Shown here: positions 1 through 8,054 of the stretch, piece by piece
Numbering within the stretch: the first letter of the stretch is position 1
How the letters are laid out: every line of letters begins with the position of its first letter
DNA from: Rhizobium sp. ACO-34A
GTDB taxonomy: Bacteria; Pseudomonadota; Alphaproteobacteria; Rhizobiales; Rhizobiaceae
DNA length: 64,000 bases
Reading direction: 5' to 3'
NCBI GenBank assembly: GCA_002600635.1
Contig: CP021371.1
Coordinates: forward strand, 2,483,001-2,547,000
Translations under genes and position numbers: made by a program
Notes under the pieces: model-generated
Seen by the model: the letters and a program-made list of their open reading frames with translations, nothing else
Told to the model about the DNA's origin: nothing
The model's database searches: none

Positions 1-328
1 TATCGAGCGCGTCGAAATCGACATCCTCGATGATGCTGCTCCAGCCGGAGCTCAACGCAGACCAGCCCTTGCGGTGATGCGCCAGAAGCCGGTCGCGCAA
101 CGAATAGCCGTGAAAATCGAAAGCGATGACCCCGTCGGTCACATACATATGCGCGCCCGCGAAGCCCTCGGCGGGAATGATACGCTCGGCATGAAAGCCC
201 GAAAGCGGCGGGTCGCGGAGATAGACGCCCGCGAGGATATGGCACGCGCCGTAGCCGAAGAAGATGCGATCAGGCAGAGCCCACCGCCTTGCCGGGTCCT
301 TCTTGATTCCACGCTTGAGGATGTACAT
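1..328 (-). CDS. Conserved hypothetical protein, 3' part missing at window edge
   Basis: Reading leftward from an ATG at 328 the frame stays open for 109 codons to the window edge, so the C-terminus is missing. The protein begins MYILKRGIKKDPARRWALPD, then has a mixed hydrophobic/aromatic stretch (FFGYGACHILAG near residue 23) and a segment around residues 66-90 rich in His, Tyr and Phe. I do not recognise the family. It lies 49 bp downstream of cobM on the same strand, so it may be the last gene of that transcript. The long opposite-strand frames here have no recognisable content. Confidence 0.6.
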   Translation of the reverse strand, partial: MYILKRGIKKDPARRWALPDRIFFGYGACHILAGVYLRDPPLSGFHAERIIPAEGFAGAHMYVTDGVIAFDFHGYSLRDRLLAHHRKGWSALSSGWSSIIEDVDFDALD

Positions 329-377
329 GCGCGAAGGCTACAGCTTTGGCCGCCGCGGTCAACGGTGGCCGAACCGG

Positions 378-1160
378 TTACTTTGCAGCCTTCTTTTTCT
401 TCTTTCCCACGCTTCTCAGAACGTGGCTGAAATCGGAATTGTAAAGGTCGCTGTCACGGAACTCGACGTGGCCGAACACCTTGCCCACCATGATCAGCGC
501 CGTGCGGGTGATCTTCGCCTTGCGCACTTCCGCCGCCATGTCCTTCAGCGTCGTGCGGATGAAAAGCTCGTCCGGCCAGGTCGAGCGATAGGCCACAACG
601 ACAGGGCAATCCTCGCCGTAATAGGGCACGAGTGTATCGCGGACGTGGGCAAGATTGCGGATGGAGAGGTGAATGGCAAGCGTTGCCCGCGACTTGCCGA
701 GGATCTCCAGCGTTTCGAATTCCGGCATGGAGGATGCCTTCATTTCGGTGCGCGTGATGATGATCGTCTGGGCGATTTCGGGCAGGGTCAGCTCCGTCTT
801 GAGCCGTGCGGCGGTCGCGGCAAAGGCGGGAACGCCCGGCACGACGTCATAGGGAATGCCGAGCGCATCGAGCCGCCGCATCTGTTCGGCGATGGCCCCG
901 TAGATCGACGGATCGCCGGAATGCACCCGCGCCACATCCTCGCCGCGCGCATGAGCGGCCTCGATTTCGGCGATGATCTCGTCGAGATGCATCGGCGCGG
1001 TATCCTTGACGATTGCGCCCTCCGGGGCAGCCTTGACGGTTTCCTCCGGCACCAGCGAACCGGCATAGAGGCACACCGGGCATCGCTCGATAAGCCTGAG
1101 GCCACGCACGGTGATGAGATCAGGTGCACCGGGACCGGCGCCGATGAAATAGACGGTCAT
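378..1160 (-). CDS. cobM: Precorrin-4 C11-methyltransferase CobM
   Basis: S-adenosylmethionine-dependent methyltransferase that methylates C11 of the corrin precursor in cytoplasmic B12 synthesis. At 260 residues it is the usual length of the tetrapyrrole methylase family. The N-terminal glycine-rich motif GAGPGAPDLIT lies at residues 7-17 and the second family motif HSGDPSIYG at residues 80-88. The C-terminus ends in a short lysine run (KKKKKAAK). It is the last recognisable cob gene of the leftward cluster and is separated from cobJ by a 118-bp palindromic repeat. The family resemblance is strong; CobM rather than CbiF is inferred from the mixed-type cluster. Confidence 0.93.
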   Translation of the reverse strand: MTVYFIGAGPGAPDLITVRGLRLIERCPVCLYAGSLVPEETVKAAPEGAIVKDTAPMHLDEIIAEIEAAHARGEDVARVHSGDPSIYGAIAEQMRRLDALGIPYDVVPGVPAFAATAARLKTELTLPEIAQTIIITRTEMKASSMPEFETLEILGKSRATLAIHLSIRNLAHVRDTLVPYYGEDCPVVVAYRSTWPDELFIRTTLKDMAAEVRKAKITRTALIMVGKVFGHVEFRDSDLYNSDFSHVLRSVGKKKKKAAK

Positions 1161-1207
1161 GCTGTTATCCCTGTCAAAATATCTGTGACCTTGCGGTTGG
1201 GGTTCGT

Positions 1208-1325
1208 GCCCCTCATCCGGCTGCCGCCCCCTTCTCCCCGCAAGCAGGGAAAAGGGCGATCAGGATGCCGTTCTGCCTCCGTCTCTCCGCTTGCGGGGAA
1301 AGGTCCCTGCAGCCGGATGAGGGGC
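1208..1325. repeat. Palindromic repeat, family B, between cobM and cobJ
   Basis: Two inverted half-elements, each built around a stem of the type CTTCTCCCCGCAAGCGGGG, enclosed by gcccctcatccgg at the left and ccggatgaggggc at the right. The whole unit folds into a long interrupted hairpin. The same structure recurs at 2649, 6191, 12803, 26410 and 32876. It resembles the short palindromes known as rhizobial intergenic mosaic elements; that match is from memory, not from a search. Confidence 0.8.
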
Positions 1326-1330
1326 AGACT

Positions 1331-3262
1331 TCAAGCTGTTTTCTGTGTCATCCCCGTATCCGATTTCCCGGAATAGCCGCGCGGCGTGTAAACCCAGGTC
1401 TTGCCGTCGCCCGTGGTCACCGTGCGGCTCTCCGACGATCCCACCACCACCACGGTCAGCATGTCGACGTCGTCGACATCGAGCTCGCCGAGCGGAACGG
1501 TACGGACATGTTCGCCGGGCCGGCCGAGATTGGTGGCAAGGATCACCGGCGTGTCGGACGGACGGTATTCCAAAAGCTTGTCGCGCGCCCAGGCGAGCTG
1601 TGTGCGGCGCTTCATCGACACCGGATTGTAGAAGGCGATGACGAAATCGCCCTCGCCCGCCGCCTTCACGCGCCGCTGGATATGCTCCCAGGGCGTCAGC
1701 AGGTCGGACAGCGAGATGGTGCAGAAATCGTGGCCGAGCGGAGCGCCGATACGTGCCGCCGCCGCCTGCAGCGCGGAAATCCCGGGCGAAACCTGCACGT
1801 CGATCCGGCTTGCGGCGTCCGTAATCCCGCCCTTGTCGAAAAGCTCGAACACCAGCGTCGCCATGGCATAGATGCCAGCATCGCCGGAGCAGACCAGCGA
1901 CACCGTCCTGCCCTCGCCGGCAAGCTCCATGGCGTGCACGACGCGCGCCTCTTCCTTGCCGAGATCGAAATCATGCCGCGTCTTGCCGCAGGCAAGAGGA
2001 CCGAGCAGGTCGAGATAGAGCGAATAGCCGACGAGATCGGTGGAGGCCGCGACCATGGCAGAAACCTCCGGCGAGCGCCACTGGTCGGCACCCGGGCCGA
2101 TGCCGACCACGTAGAGAGTTCCACGCGCCCGGCCTACTGTCTCGGCTTCCACGATACCGGTGGAACGGGCAATAGCGGCGGTCGCCCCCTTGGACTTGAT
2201 CTTGGCCAGAACGAGTTCGCTATCTGCACCGGCCGCTGCCAGCGCCGCACCCTCGGCGACACCATGGCACCCGACCTCGGCGAAAACGATGTCCGATGGG
2301 TTCTTCAGCCTCGGAGCCTCTTCCTCAAGCCTTGCCGCGCTGAAGAACCGTGCCGGCACACCGAAATGCGCGGCAACCGCATGGATCGCGCGTTCGTCAG
2401 CCTTGAGATCGACCGAAGCCACTGCCGCAAGGCTCTGCCGGGCAAGTCCGCTCTCCCTGAGCGCCTGTTCGGCGAGCGCGATTGCCTCCTCCGTCGAGGC
2501 ATTCCGCTCGCAGCCCATGCCGACCACCAACGTTTTCGGATGATAGACCAGTTCCAATGAGCCTGCCGTCTTCGGCTCGTCGGCAACCGTCAGCGTCACC
2601 TTGCCGTCTTCGGAGAAGGGAATGCGCGAGGAGGAAAGCCACTCTCCCGCACACCCTCTCCCCGCCTGCGGGGAGAGGGTCGGGGTGAGGGGCAAATCAG
2701 AACCCTGCCCCTCATCCGCCCTCCGGGCACCTTCTCCCCGCAGGCGGGGAGAAGGAAGAACAAGCCGTGCGGAAGCGCCAGCGACAAGCTCCGCCATCAC
2801 CGCCTTGGCGTTTTCCGGATTGGCAAGCACATAGCCCGCCGGCGGTTCATCGAGGGCGAGGCCGAATTTCAGGTCGCCCGCCGTGGTGATCGCCGCGCGG
2901 CAGTTGAGGCCATCGGCAATCTGCCGCGCCAGATCGTTGCCGCCATGGTGACCGCCGAGCAACGGCACGACGGAAGCGCCGTCCTGCGAGACAGCGACGA
3001 CCGGCGGTTCGGCATGCTTGTCGGAAAGCAGCGGCGCAAGTATCCGCACCAGCGCCCCGCAGGCCATCACGGCAACGATCGGCCGTCCGGTGGCAAACAG
3101 GGTCGCGATATGGGTCTTCGTGTCGTCGAACAGGACGTCGGCATTGCTGGTCCGGGCCTCGGCCCCATGCAGTTCGCCGCCGATGGCGAGCGCGATCTTG
3201 CGTCCGATATCATGGCCGGCCTGCGACAGGATGACGACGGCGGGTTTCTGGGCAAGGGTCAT
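1331..3262 (-). CDS. cobJ: CbiG-CobJ fusion: cobalamin protein CbiG domains plus precorrin-3B C17-methyltransferase
   Basis: A 643-residue fusion. Residues about 1-165 match the CbiG N-terminal domain (ACGALVRILAPLL, GGHHGGNDLA). Residues about 225-375 match the CobE/CbiG C-terminal domain (VVGMGCERN). Residues about 385-643 are a tetrapyrrole methylase of the CobJ/CbiH type (VVGIGPGADQ, CSGDAGIYAMA), which transfers a methyl group to C17 during ring contraction. Stand-alone CobJ is about 250 residues. Residues about 168-205 are not enzyme sequence but the in-frame translation of a family B palindromic repeat (nt 2649-2760), lying in the linker between the two CbiG parts. The start ATG at 3262 lies 4 bp downstream of cobI. 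Confidence 0.9.
   Translation of the reverse strand: MTLAQKPAVVILSQAGHDIGRKIALAIGGELHGAEARTSNADVLFDDTKTHIATLFATGRPIVAVMACGALVRILAPLLSDKHAEPPVVAVSQDGASVVPLLGGHHGGNDLARQIADGLNCRAAITTAGDLKFGLALDEPPAGYVLANPENAKAVMAELVAGASARLVLPSPRLRGEGARRADEGQGSDLPLTPTLSPQAGRGCAGEWLSSSRIPFSEDGKVTLTVADEPKTAGSLELVYHPKTLVVGMGCERNASTEEAIALAEQALRESGLARQSLAAVASVDLKADERAIHAVAAHFGVPARFFSAARLEEEAPRLKNPSDIVFAEVGCHGVAEGAALAAAGADSELVLAKIKSKGATAAIARSTGIVEAETVGRARGTLYVVGIGPGADQWRSPEVSAMVAASTDLVGYSLYLDLLGPLACGKTRHDFDLGKEEARVVHAMELAGEGRTVSLVCSGDAGIYAMATLVFELFDKGGITDAASRIDVQVSPGISALQAAAARIGAPLGHDFCTISLSDLLTPWEHIQRRVKAAGEGDFVIAFYNPVSMKRRTQLAWARDKLLEYRPSDTPVILATNLGRPGEHVRTVPLGELDVDDVDMLTVVVVGSSESRTVTTGDGKTWVYTPRGYSGKSDTGMTQKTA
2649..2760. 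repeat. Family B palindromic repeat inserted in frame inside cobJ
   Basis: Two inverted half-elements (CCTCTCCCCGCCTGCGGGGA at the left, CTTCTCCCCGCAGGCGGGG at the right) lie within the cobJ reading frame and are translated without a stop into a Pro/Ser/Arg/Gly-rich stretch. It is the same unit as the intergenic copies at 1208 and 6191. Confidence 0.85.
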
Positions 3263-3266
3263 TGGA

Positions 3267-3995
3267 TCATTCCGTTGCAGCGGCGGTCCGGGCCTTCCAG
3301 CCCTCCCCGCCCTTGTAGATAAGGATCATCGAGAAATAGGGGGCGCTTTCTTCTGCCACGTTGGCCAGCGGCAATACGCGCTGCTCGGCAAGGCTGACAC
3401 GTTCGACATAGCCGGCGCATGACGTCAGCCCCATCGCCTCGATCAGCGCGCGGATGCGGGCGAAATGCCGGCCGACCTTGATGATGGCGACCGCGCCCGC
3501 CGCCTCGATCCGCGCCCGCATGATATCGTCGTCCAGCGGCCCCGGCACGATGCTGAGCACGTCGTTTCGCGCCGCAAGCGGTCGACCGAGTGCCGCCGCC
3601 GCCGCCATCATCGAGGAAACCCCCGGCACGATCTCCGTCTCGTAGCGACCGCACAATCGTTCGAACAGGTACATGAAGGAACCGTAGAAGAAGGGGTCGC
3701 CCTCGCACAGCACCGCCACATCGGAACCGGCGTCGAGATGACGTGCCAGCGTTTCCGCCGCACCGTCATAGACCTCCTGCGCCGGGAAACGCTCGACCCG
3801 CATCGGCACGATGACGGGCACCTCCAGCTGATGCGCTCCGATATAGGGTGCTGCAATCTGCCGGGCGAAACTCGGACCGGTATCAGGTGCTGGATAGGCG
3901 ATGACCGGCACGCCCGAGAGAATGCGGTACGCTTTCAGCGTGATGAGTTCCGGGTCACCGGGACCAAGACCGAGGCCATAGAGTTTGCCGGTCAT
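3267..3995 (-). CDS. cobI: Precorrin-2 C20-methyltransferase CobI
   Basis: Methylates C20 of precorrin-2 (or the cobalt form) with S-adenosylmethionine. The 242-residue protein carries the family motif GLGPGDPELIT at residues 8-18 and the CEGDPFFYGSFMYLF segment near residue 100. The ATG at 3995 is preferred over an upstream GTG at 4004 because AGGTGG lies about 6 nt before it. It sits directly upstream of cobJ with 4 bp between them, so the two are almost certainly co-transcribed and translationally coupled. Confidence 0.92.
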   Translation of the reverse strand: MTGKLYGLGLGPGDPELITLKAYRILSGVPVIAYPAPDTGPSFARQIAAPYIGAHQLEVPVIVPMRVERFPAQEVYDGAAETLARHLDAGSDVAVLCEGDPFFYGSFMYLFERLCGRYETEIVPGVSSMMAAAAALGRPLAARNDVLSIVPGPLDDDIMRARIEAAGAVAIIKVGRHFARIRALIEAMGLTSCAGYVERVSLAEQRVLPLANVAEESAPYFSMILIYKGGEGWKARTAAATE

Positions 3996-4306
3996 GCATT
4001 CCACCTTCTCGATTGCGGCGGAACACCCCCCTCTGCCCTGCCGGGCATCTCCCCCTCAAGGGGGGAGATCCGCAGATGACCAACGCCCCATCCTAAAACC
4101 AACCGCGCCGAATATGGAGCGGATAAAGAAGAGGCGGCAGGGCGCATACCCCATCCGATCTCCCCCCTTGAGGGGGTAAGGAGCGATCCGCGAAGCGGAG
4201 CAATCGATCCAGTGAATCGATTGCAGCAACGAACGCCGGCAGGCCAGAGGGGGATGGGCCAGAGGGGGGTGGGCCCCGAAACAAGTTGGCGCAGACGAAA
4301 TCCATC
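3996..4306. repeat. Intergenic region cobI-cobL made of family A palindromic repeats
   Basis: No gene is visible in this gap. It holds a short family A element at 4025-4070 (ccccctctgccctgccgg then ctccccctcaagggggga) and an inverted long family A element at 4157-4253. The long one carries an extra segment of about 58 nt with two hairpins: TCCGC-gaa-GCGGA, and CAATCGAT paired with ATCGATTG. A related composite recurs at 30497-30742. Confidence 0.8.
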
Positions 4307-5548
4307 CTATCGCTCTCCCTTCGTCACCGACCAGATCGTCACCGGCATCAGCGACTTCCAGCCGCAATACCGCCCGACAGGCGCCGCACGCGAAACCTGT
4401 AGCCGGACGAGTTCGCCGCCATGGACGCCGCGCAACTCGGCAAGCCTTGCCTCGCCTTCGATGGTCACGGCATTGGCGACCAGCCGCCCGCCCGACGGCA
4501 GTGCCTCCCAGCAGGTCTCGAACAGGCCTTCATGTGTAATCCCGCCGCCGATGAAGACGGCATCGGGCGCGTCGAGGCCGGCAAGCCCCTCGGGCGCCCT
4601 CGCCTCGACGATATCGAGATCCGGCAGGCCGAGAGCGTCGGCATTCTCGCGGATCATCGCCACCCGTTCAGGCTTCTCCTCGATGGCGATGGCGCGCGCG
4701 CCGAGCCCGATCCGCATCCATTCGAGCGCGATCGAACCGCAACCCGCCCCGACATCCCAGAGCAGCCCATGCGGAAAGGGCTGCAGGATGGACAGCGTCA
4801 CCGCCCGTATCTCCCGCTTGGTCAGCTGACCGTCATGGCGGAAGGCATCGTCCGGCAGGCCCGCTATCGGAGAGATCAGAGGGGAATTCGAAACGCAGTC
4901 GATTGCCAGCGTGTTGAACTCCGCGATTTCAGGCTGCGCAGCCAGAAGCTCCGCGGCGGTCATGGCAAGGATCCGCTCATGATCGCCGCCCATGTGCTCC
5001 AGCACGGTCAGGACTGAATTGCCGAAGCCGCGCTCCACCATCAGCGCCGCAGCTCCGAGCACGGTTTCCGCGCCGGCCGTCAGCGCCAGGATCCGGTGCC
5101 GGGGCATCAGATGCCTGTTCAGAGAGGCAAGCGGTCGGCCATGCAGCGAAATCGTCGCCACCGACTGCAGCGGCCAGCCGAGCCGGGCAGCGGCAAGCGA
5201 AAAGGCCGAAGGCGATGGCAGCACGTACATTTCACTCGCGCGAACATAACGCCGGAGCGTTGCGCCGATGCCGAAATGCATGGGATCGCCGGTGGCAAGA
5301 ATGGTAACGGGCGAGCCGCGCAGCTTCAGAACCTCGCGCAAGGTCTCGCGGAACCCGCCGCTCCAGTTGAGGATGCGCTTGAGCGCCGGAAGCGCGCTAC
5401 CATCGATCACGGCATCGAGCCGCTCGCCGAGCACCAGCGTTTCCGTCTGCCAGATGATCGATTGCGCCTCCGGCGTGAGGCTTTCAAGGCCGTTGTCTCC
5501 GACGCCGATGATGGTCAGCCACGGTTCAGTCATTGGCGTTTCAGTCAT
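4307..5548 (-). CDS. cobL: Precorrin-6Y C5,15-methyltransferase (decarboxylating) CobL
   Basis: Bifunctional methyltransferase that methylates C5 and C15 and removes the C12 acetate carboxyl. The N-terminal half (residues 1 to about 205) is the CbiE-type tetrapyrrole methylase (TIIGVGDNGLESLTPEA). The C-terminal half is the CbiT-type Rossmann methyltransferase with DVGAGCGSIALEW near residue 255. The length of 413 aa is normal for the fused form. The frame extends upstream to 5680, but that part overlaps cobH; ATGs at 5548 and 5533 are the real candidates. The start overlaps the cobH stop by 8 bp, indicating coupling. Confidence 0.92.
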   Translation of the reverse strand: MTETPMTEPWLTIIGVGDNGLESLTPEAQSIIWQTETLVLGERLDAVIDGSALPALKRILNWSGGFRETLREVLKLRGSPVTILATGDPMHFGIGATLRRYVRASEMYVLPSPSAFSLAAARLGWPLQSVATISLHGRPLASLNRHLMPRHRILALTAGAETVLGAAALMVERGFGNSVLTVLEHMGGDHERILAMTAAELLAAQPEIAEFNTLAIDCVSNSPLISPIAGLPDDAFRHDGQLTKREIRAVTLSILQPFPHGLLWDVGAGCGSIALEWMRIGLGARAIAIEEKPERVAMIRENADALGLPDLDIVEARAPEGLAGLDAPDAVFIGGGITHEGLFETCWEALPSGGRLVANAVTIEGEARLAELRGVHGGELVRLQVSRAAPVGRYCGWKSLMPVTIWSVTKGER

Positions 5549-6182
5549 TGGCGCCGAGCCCTCCCGCAAGCGCATTGACGGCCGCAGACGCCATGGCCGA
5601 TCCGCCCCGCCGGCCGCGAACCGCAATGAACGGCACGCCGCGGCTGTCCTCGACCAGCGCTTCCTTGCTCTCCGCCGCACCGACGAACCCGACTGGAAGG
5701 CCGAGGATCAGCGCCGGCTTCGGCGCGCCCTGGTCGATAAGTTCCAGCAGCCGGAAAAGCGCCGTCGGCGCATTGCCGATGGCGACCACCGCCCCCGCAA
5801 GCCTGTCACCCCAGAGGTCGACCTGCGCTGCAGAACGCGTGTTACCGATTTCGGCGGCCTTCGGCCTCACGCGCTCATCGTTCAGGAGGCAGATCACCTC
5901 GTTGTCGGCCGGAAGCAATCGCCTGATGATGCCGTGGCGAACCATTTCGACATCACAGAGAACCGGCGCACCGGCGGCAAACGCCGCAGCCCCTGTCTCG
6001 AACGCCCCATCCGAAAAAGCGATATCGCCGGCAAGGTCCGTCATGCCGCAGGCATGGATCAGGCGGATCGCCAGCTTTTCCATGCCGCCGGAAAAGCGGG
6101 CAAGATCCGCCTCCCGGCGGATCGTCTCGAAGGACTGCCGATAGATTTCTGCCGGATCGCGGATGTAATCGAACAAGATCAT
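5541..6182 (-). CDS. cobH: Precorrin-8X methylmutase CobH
   Basis: Moves a methyl group from C11 to C12, converting precorrin-8 to hydrogenobyrinate. With the ATG at 6182 the protein has 213 residues and the expected catalytic histidine falls at position 43 (RLIHACGM), the number known for CobH. This supports choosing that start over the GTG at 6200. The segment LGLPVGFVGAAESKEAL near residue 165 is also typical. It lies between cbiX and cobL on the same strand, with a family B repeat separating it from cbiX. Confidence 0.94.
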   Translation of the reverse strand: MILFDYIRDPAEIYRQSFETIRREADLARFSGGMEKLAIRLIHACGMTDLAGDIAFSDGAFETGAAAFAAGAPVLCDVEMVRHGIIRRLLPADNEVICLLNDERVRPKAAEIGNTRSAAQVDLWGDRLAGAVVAIGNAPTALFRLLELIDQGAPKPALILGLPVGFVGAAESKEALVEDSRGVPFIAVRGRRGGSAMASAAVNALAGGLGAND

Positions 6183-6190
6183 TCTGGAAT

Positions 6191-6301
6191 GGCCCCTCAC
6201 CCCGGCCCTCTCCCCGCTTGCGGGGAGAGGGAGCGCAAACGTCGCAGCACGCCCCTTCTACCCGCTTGCGGGGAGAAGGTCCCGGCAGGGGGATGAGGGG
6301 C
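6191..6301. repeat. Palindromic repeat, family B, between cobH and cbiX
   Basis: Two inverted half-elements around CTCTCCCCGCTTGCGGGGAG and a matching right half, bounded by gcccctcac and gatgaggggc. It directly abuts the cobH start, so it lies in the cobH leader if cbiX and cobH are co-transcribed. Confidence 0.8.
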
Positions 6302-6333
6302 TGTCGCCGAGAGCCGTTGCACCAGAAATACCC

Positions 6334-7725
6334 TCACTTCTTCTTCATCGAATTCGGCCCGAGCGGATGGTCCGCATGCGGGTAAGGCGCGTGGTGATGG
6401 TGGTGATGCCCGTGATCGTGCGAATGACCATGCCCGTGGTCATGTCCGTGATCGTGAGCATGTTGGTGATCATGATCGTGCCCGTGGCCATGATGCTCAT
6501 GGTCAGAATGTCCATGGTGGTGATCGTGGTCATGATCGTGATGATGATGGCCGCAGCCGCAGTTCGGGCCGTGTTCGTGAACAGCCGGCTTGCCGCTGGA
6601 GGGAGCGTTCATGACGGCCTCCAGTCCCGCATCCGGCGCGGCATTGAGCAGATGGCCGTATTTGCCGCCGAGCGTGGTCGACGCGCCATAGTCGAAGGCA
6701 GGCGCCAGATCGTTCGGTTCCGCATGGCTGTGCACCGGCGTCCAGGGCAATCCGTGTTCCTCGCAGAATTCCGGCTCGCGACAGGACGCATCGCAATCGC
6801 CGCCGCACGGACAGTCTTCAAGACCACCGCCGATGCCTTCGACATGGTGGTGGTGGCTCTCCTGCGGCTGGCCGATATCTGCCTCGAAGCCGAGGACCTG
6901 CTCCCGGTACTTGCACATCTGGCAGTTCATCAGGGCGGCACCTTCGAGGATTTCCCCGACGCGATCCTGAAAGGCGTCCAGCACCAGCGGATGGTCGTTG
7001 AGATAGCTCGCCTTGACGAACTGGATCTCCGGATGCCGTTCGGCAACGACATCGGTATAGCTGTAGATACGCTTCACCAGCACACCGGTGAACAGGAAGT
7101 ACGGGAAGACGATGATACGCTTGTAACCGAGCCGTGCGGCATGTTCGAGACCCGGCTCGACCAGCGGGAAGGTCACTCCGGAATAGCAGGTCTCGCCCCA
7201 GCCGAAGCCCATGCCTTCCCAGAGCATGCGCATGACTTTGGTCGCATTGGAGTTGGCGTCGGGGTCGGACGAGCCGCGCCCCACCACCATCAGCAGCGTC
7301 TCGTGCTTGTCGACGAAACCGAGCGTCGCGTTCGCCTCGTCGACGGCCTCCTGGATACGGTCCCCGGCGGCGCGGATCATCTTCAGGTCGATGCCGAGTT
7401 CCCGCCCGTAGGTGATGACCATGCCGGGGTTCTGCGCCTGATAGGTGTTCAGCACCGAGGGAATGTCGTTCTTGGCGTGTCCCGCGGCAAACAGCATGCC
7501 GGGAACCGCCAGAACCCGCGTCACGCCTTCCGCGCGCAGCTTGTCGAGGCCGACGGAAATCACCGGATTGCAGAATTCAAGATAGCCGTATTCCACCGGC
7601 AGGTCGGGATTGCGCTCGCGCAAGGCTTCCGCGATCACCGCGAATTCGCGCGCTGCGTTCTGGTTGCGGCTGCCATGCCCGCACACCATGATTCCGAGTT
7701 TTTCCGCCATGAGATTTTTCGCCAT
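6334..7725 (-). CDS. cbiX: Sirohydrochlorin cobaltochelatase CbiX, long form with Fe-S motif and histidine-rich tail
   Basis: Inserts cobalt into sirohydrochlorin, the early-cobalt route to B12. The two catalytic histidines are in CGHGSR (His17) and AAGHAKND (His83). A duplicated chelatase half follows. MNCQMCKYR near residue 280 matches the MxCxxC motif described for the 4Fe-4S cluster of the Bacillus CbiX long form. Then come a Cys-rich stretch (CPCGGDCDASC) and a C-terminal tail of His/Asp/Gly repeats with runs of up to six histidines. The ATG at 7725 is chosen because GGGAGG lies 9 nt upstream; an in-frame ATG at 7758 lacks this. The protein would be 463 residues. Confidence 0.88.
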   Translation of the reverse strand: MAKNLMAEKLGIMVCGHGSRNQNAAREFAVIAEALRERNPDLPVEYGYLEFCNPVISVGLDKLRAEGVTRVLAVPGMLFAAGHAKNDIPSVLNTYQAQNPGMVITYGRELGIDLKMIRAAGDRIQEAVDEANATLGFVDKHETLLMVVGRGSSDPDANSNATKVMRMLWEGMGFGWGETCYSGVTFPLVEPGLEHAARLGYKRIIVFPYFLFTGVLVKRIYSYTDVVAERHPEIQFVKASYLNDHPLVLDAFQDRVGEILEGAALMNCQMCKYREQVLGFEADIGQPQESHHHHVEGIGGGLEDCPCGGDCDASCREPEFCEEHGLPWTPVHSHAEPNDLAPAFDYGASTTLGGKYGHLLNAAPDAGLEAVMNAPSSGKPAVHEHGPNCGCGHHHHDHDHDHHHGHSDHEHHGHGHDHDHQHAHDHGHDHGHGHSHDHGHHHHHHAPYPHADHPLGPNSMKKK

Positions 7726-8054
7726 GGGACAAGGCCTCCCTGCTTCGTTGCCGTTCATGTACGAAGCGCCGGAACCGCGAGCGCGGTTCGCTGGCCTTGG
7801 GGACAGCTCCGGAATTGGCCCCCTGATTGGGTCAGCCGCACCGGACTATTTCCAGCCTGTCGAACAGGCGCCGTCGCACATGAGACAGAGCTTTATCGAA
7901 GGCGACATGACCGGTCAAACCCGTTTGCGCCGGATTGTGTGGAGGATGCGGCGAAGGTCTGAGACGACGGTCCGATCCCGGCGCGACATGTTGCCCCGGC
8001 TGGCAGTTTGGTGCATGACTTGATACCCGCCGCATCCTCATTCACAGGTCTATC
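7726..8054. other. Divergent intergenic region cbiX / TSUP transporter
   Basis: This 329-bp gap holds the promoters of two divergent genes. A hairpin GAACCGC-gagc-GCGGTTC lies at about 7773-7790 in the cbiX leader. Just upstream, on the cbiX strand, are short pieces reminiscent of a cobalamin aptamer core (CCGGTGCGG, CCGGAGCTGTCCCC), but there is no B12 box (AGCCAGGAGACCTGCC), so I do not call a riboswitch. No open frame here has recognisable content. Confidence 0.4.

Noticed and set aside
6367..7962. 531-codon open frame on the plus strand opposite cbiX
   Set aside because: Its sequence is the antisense of the His-rich tail and the chelatase; repeated Met/Val codons are the complement of His/Asp codons. 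No ribosome site or family resemblance.
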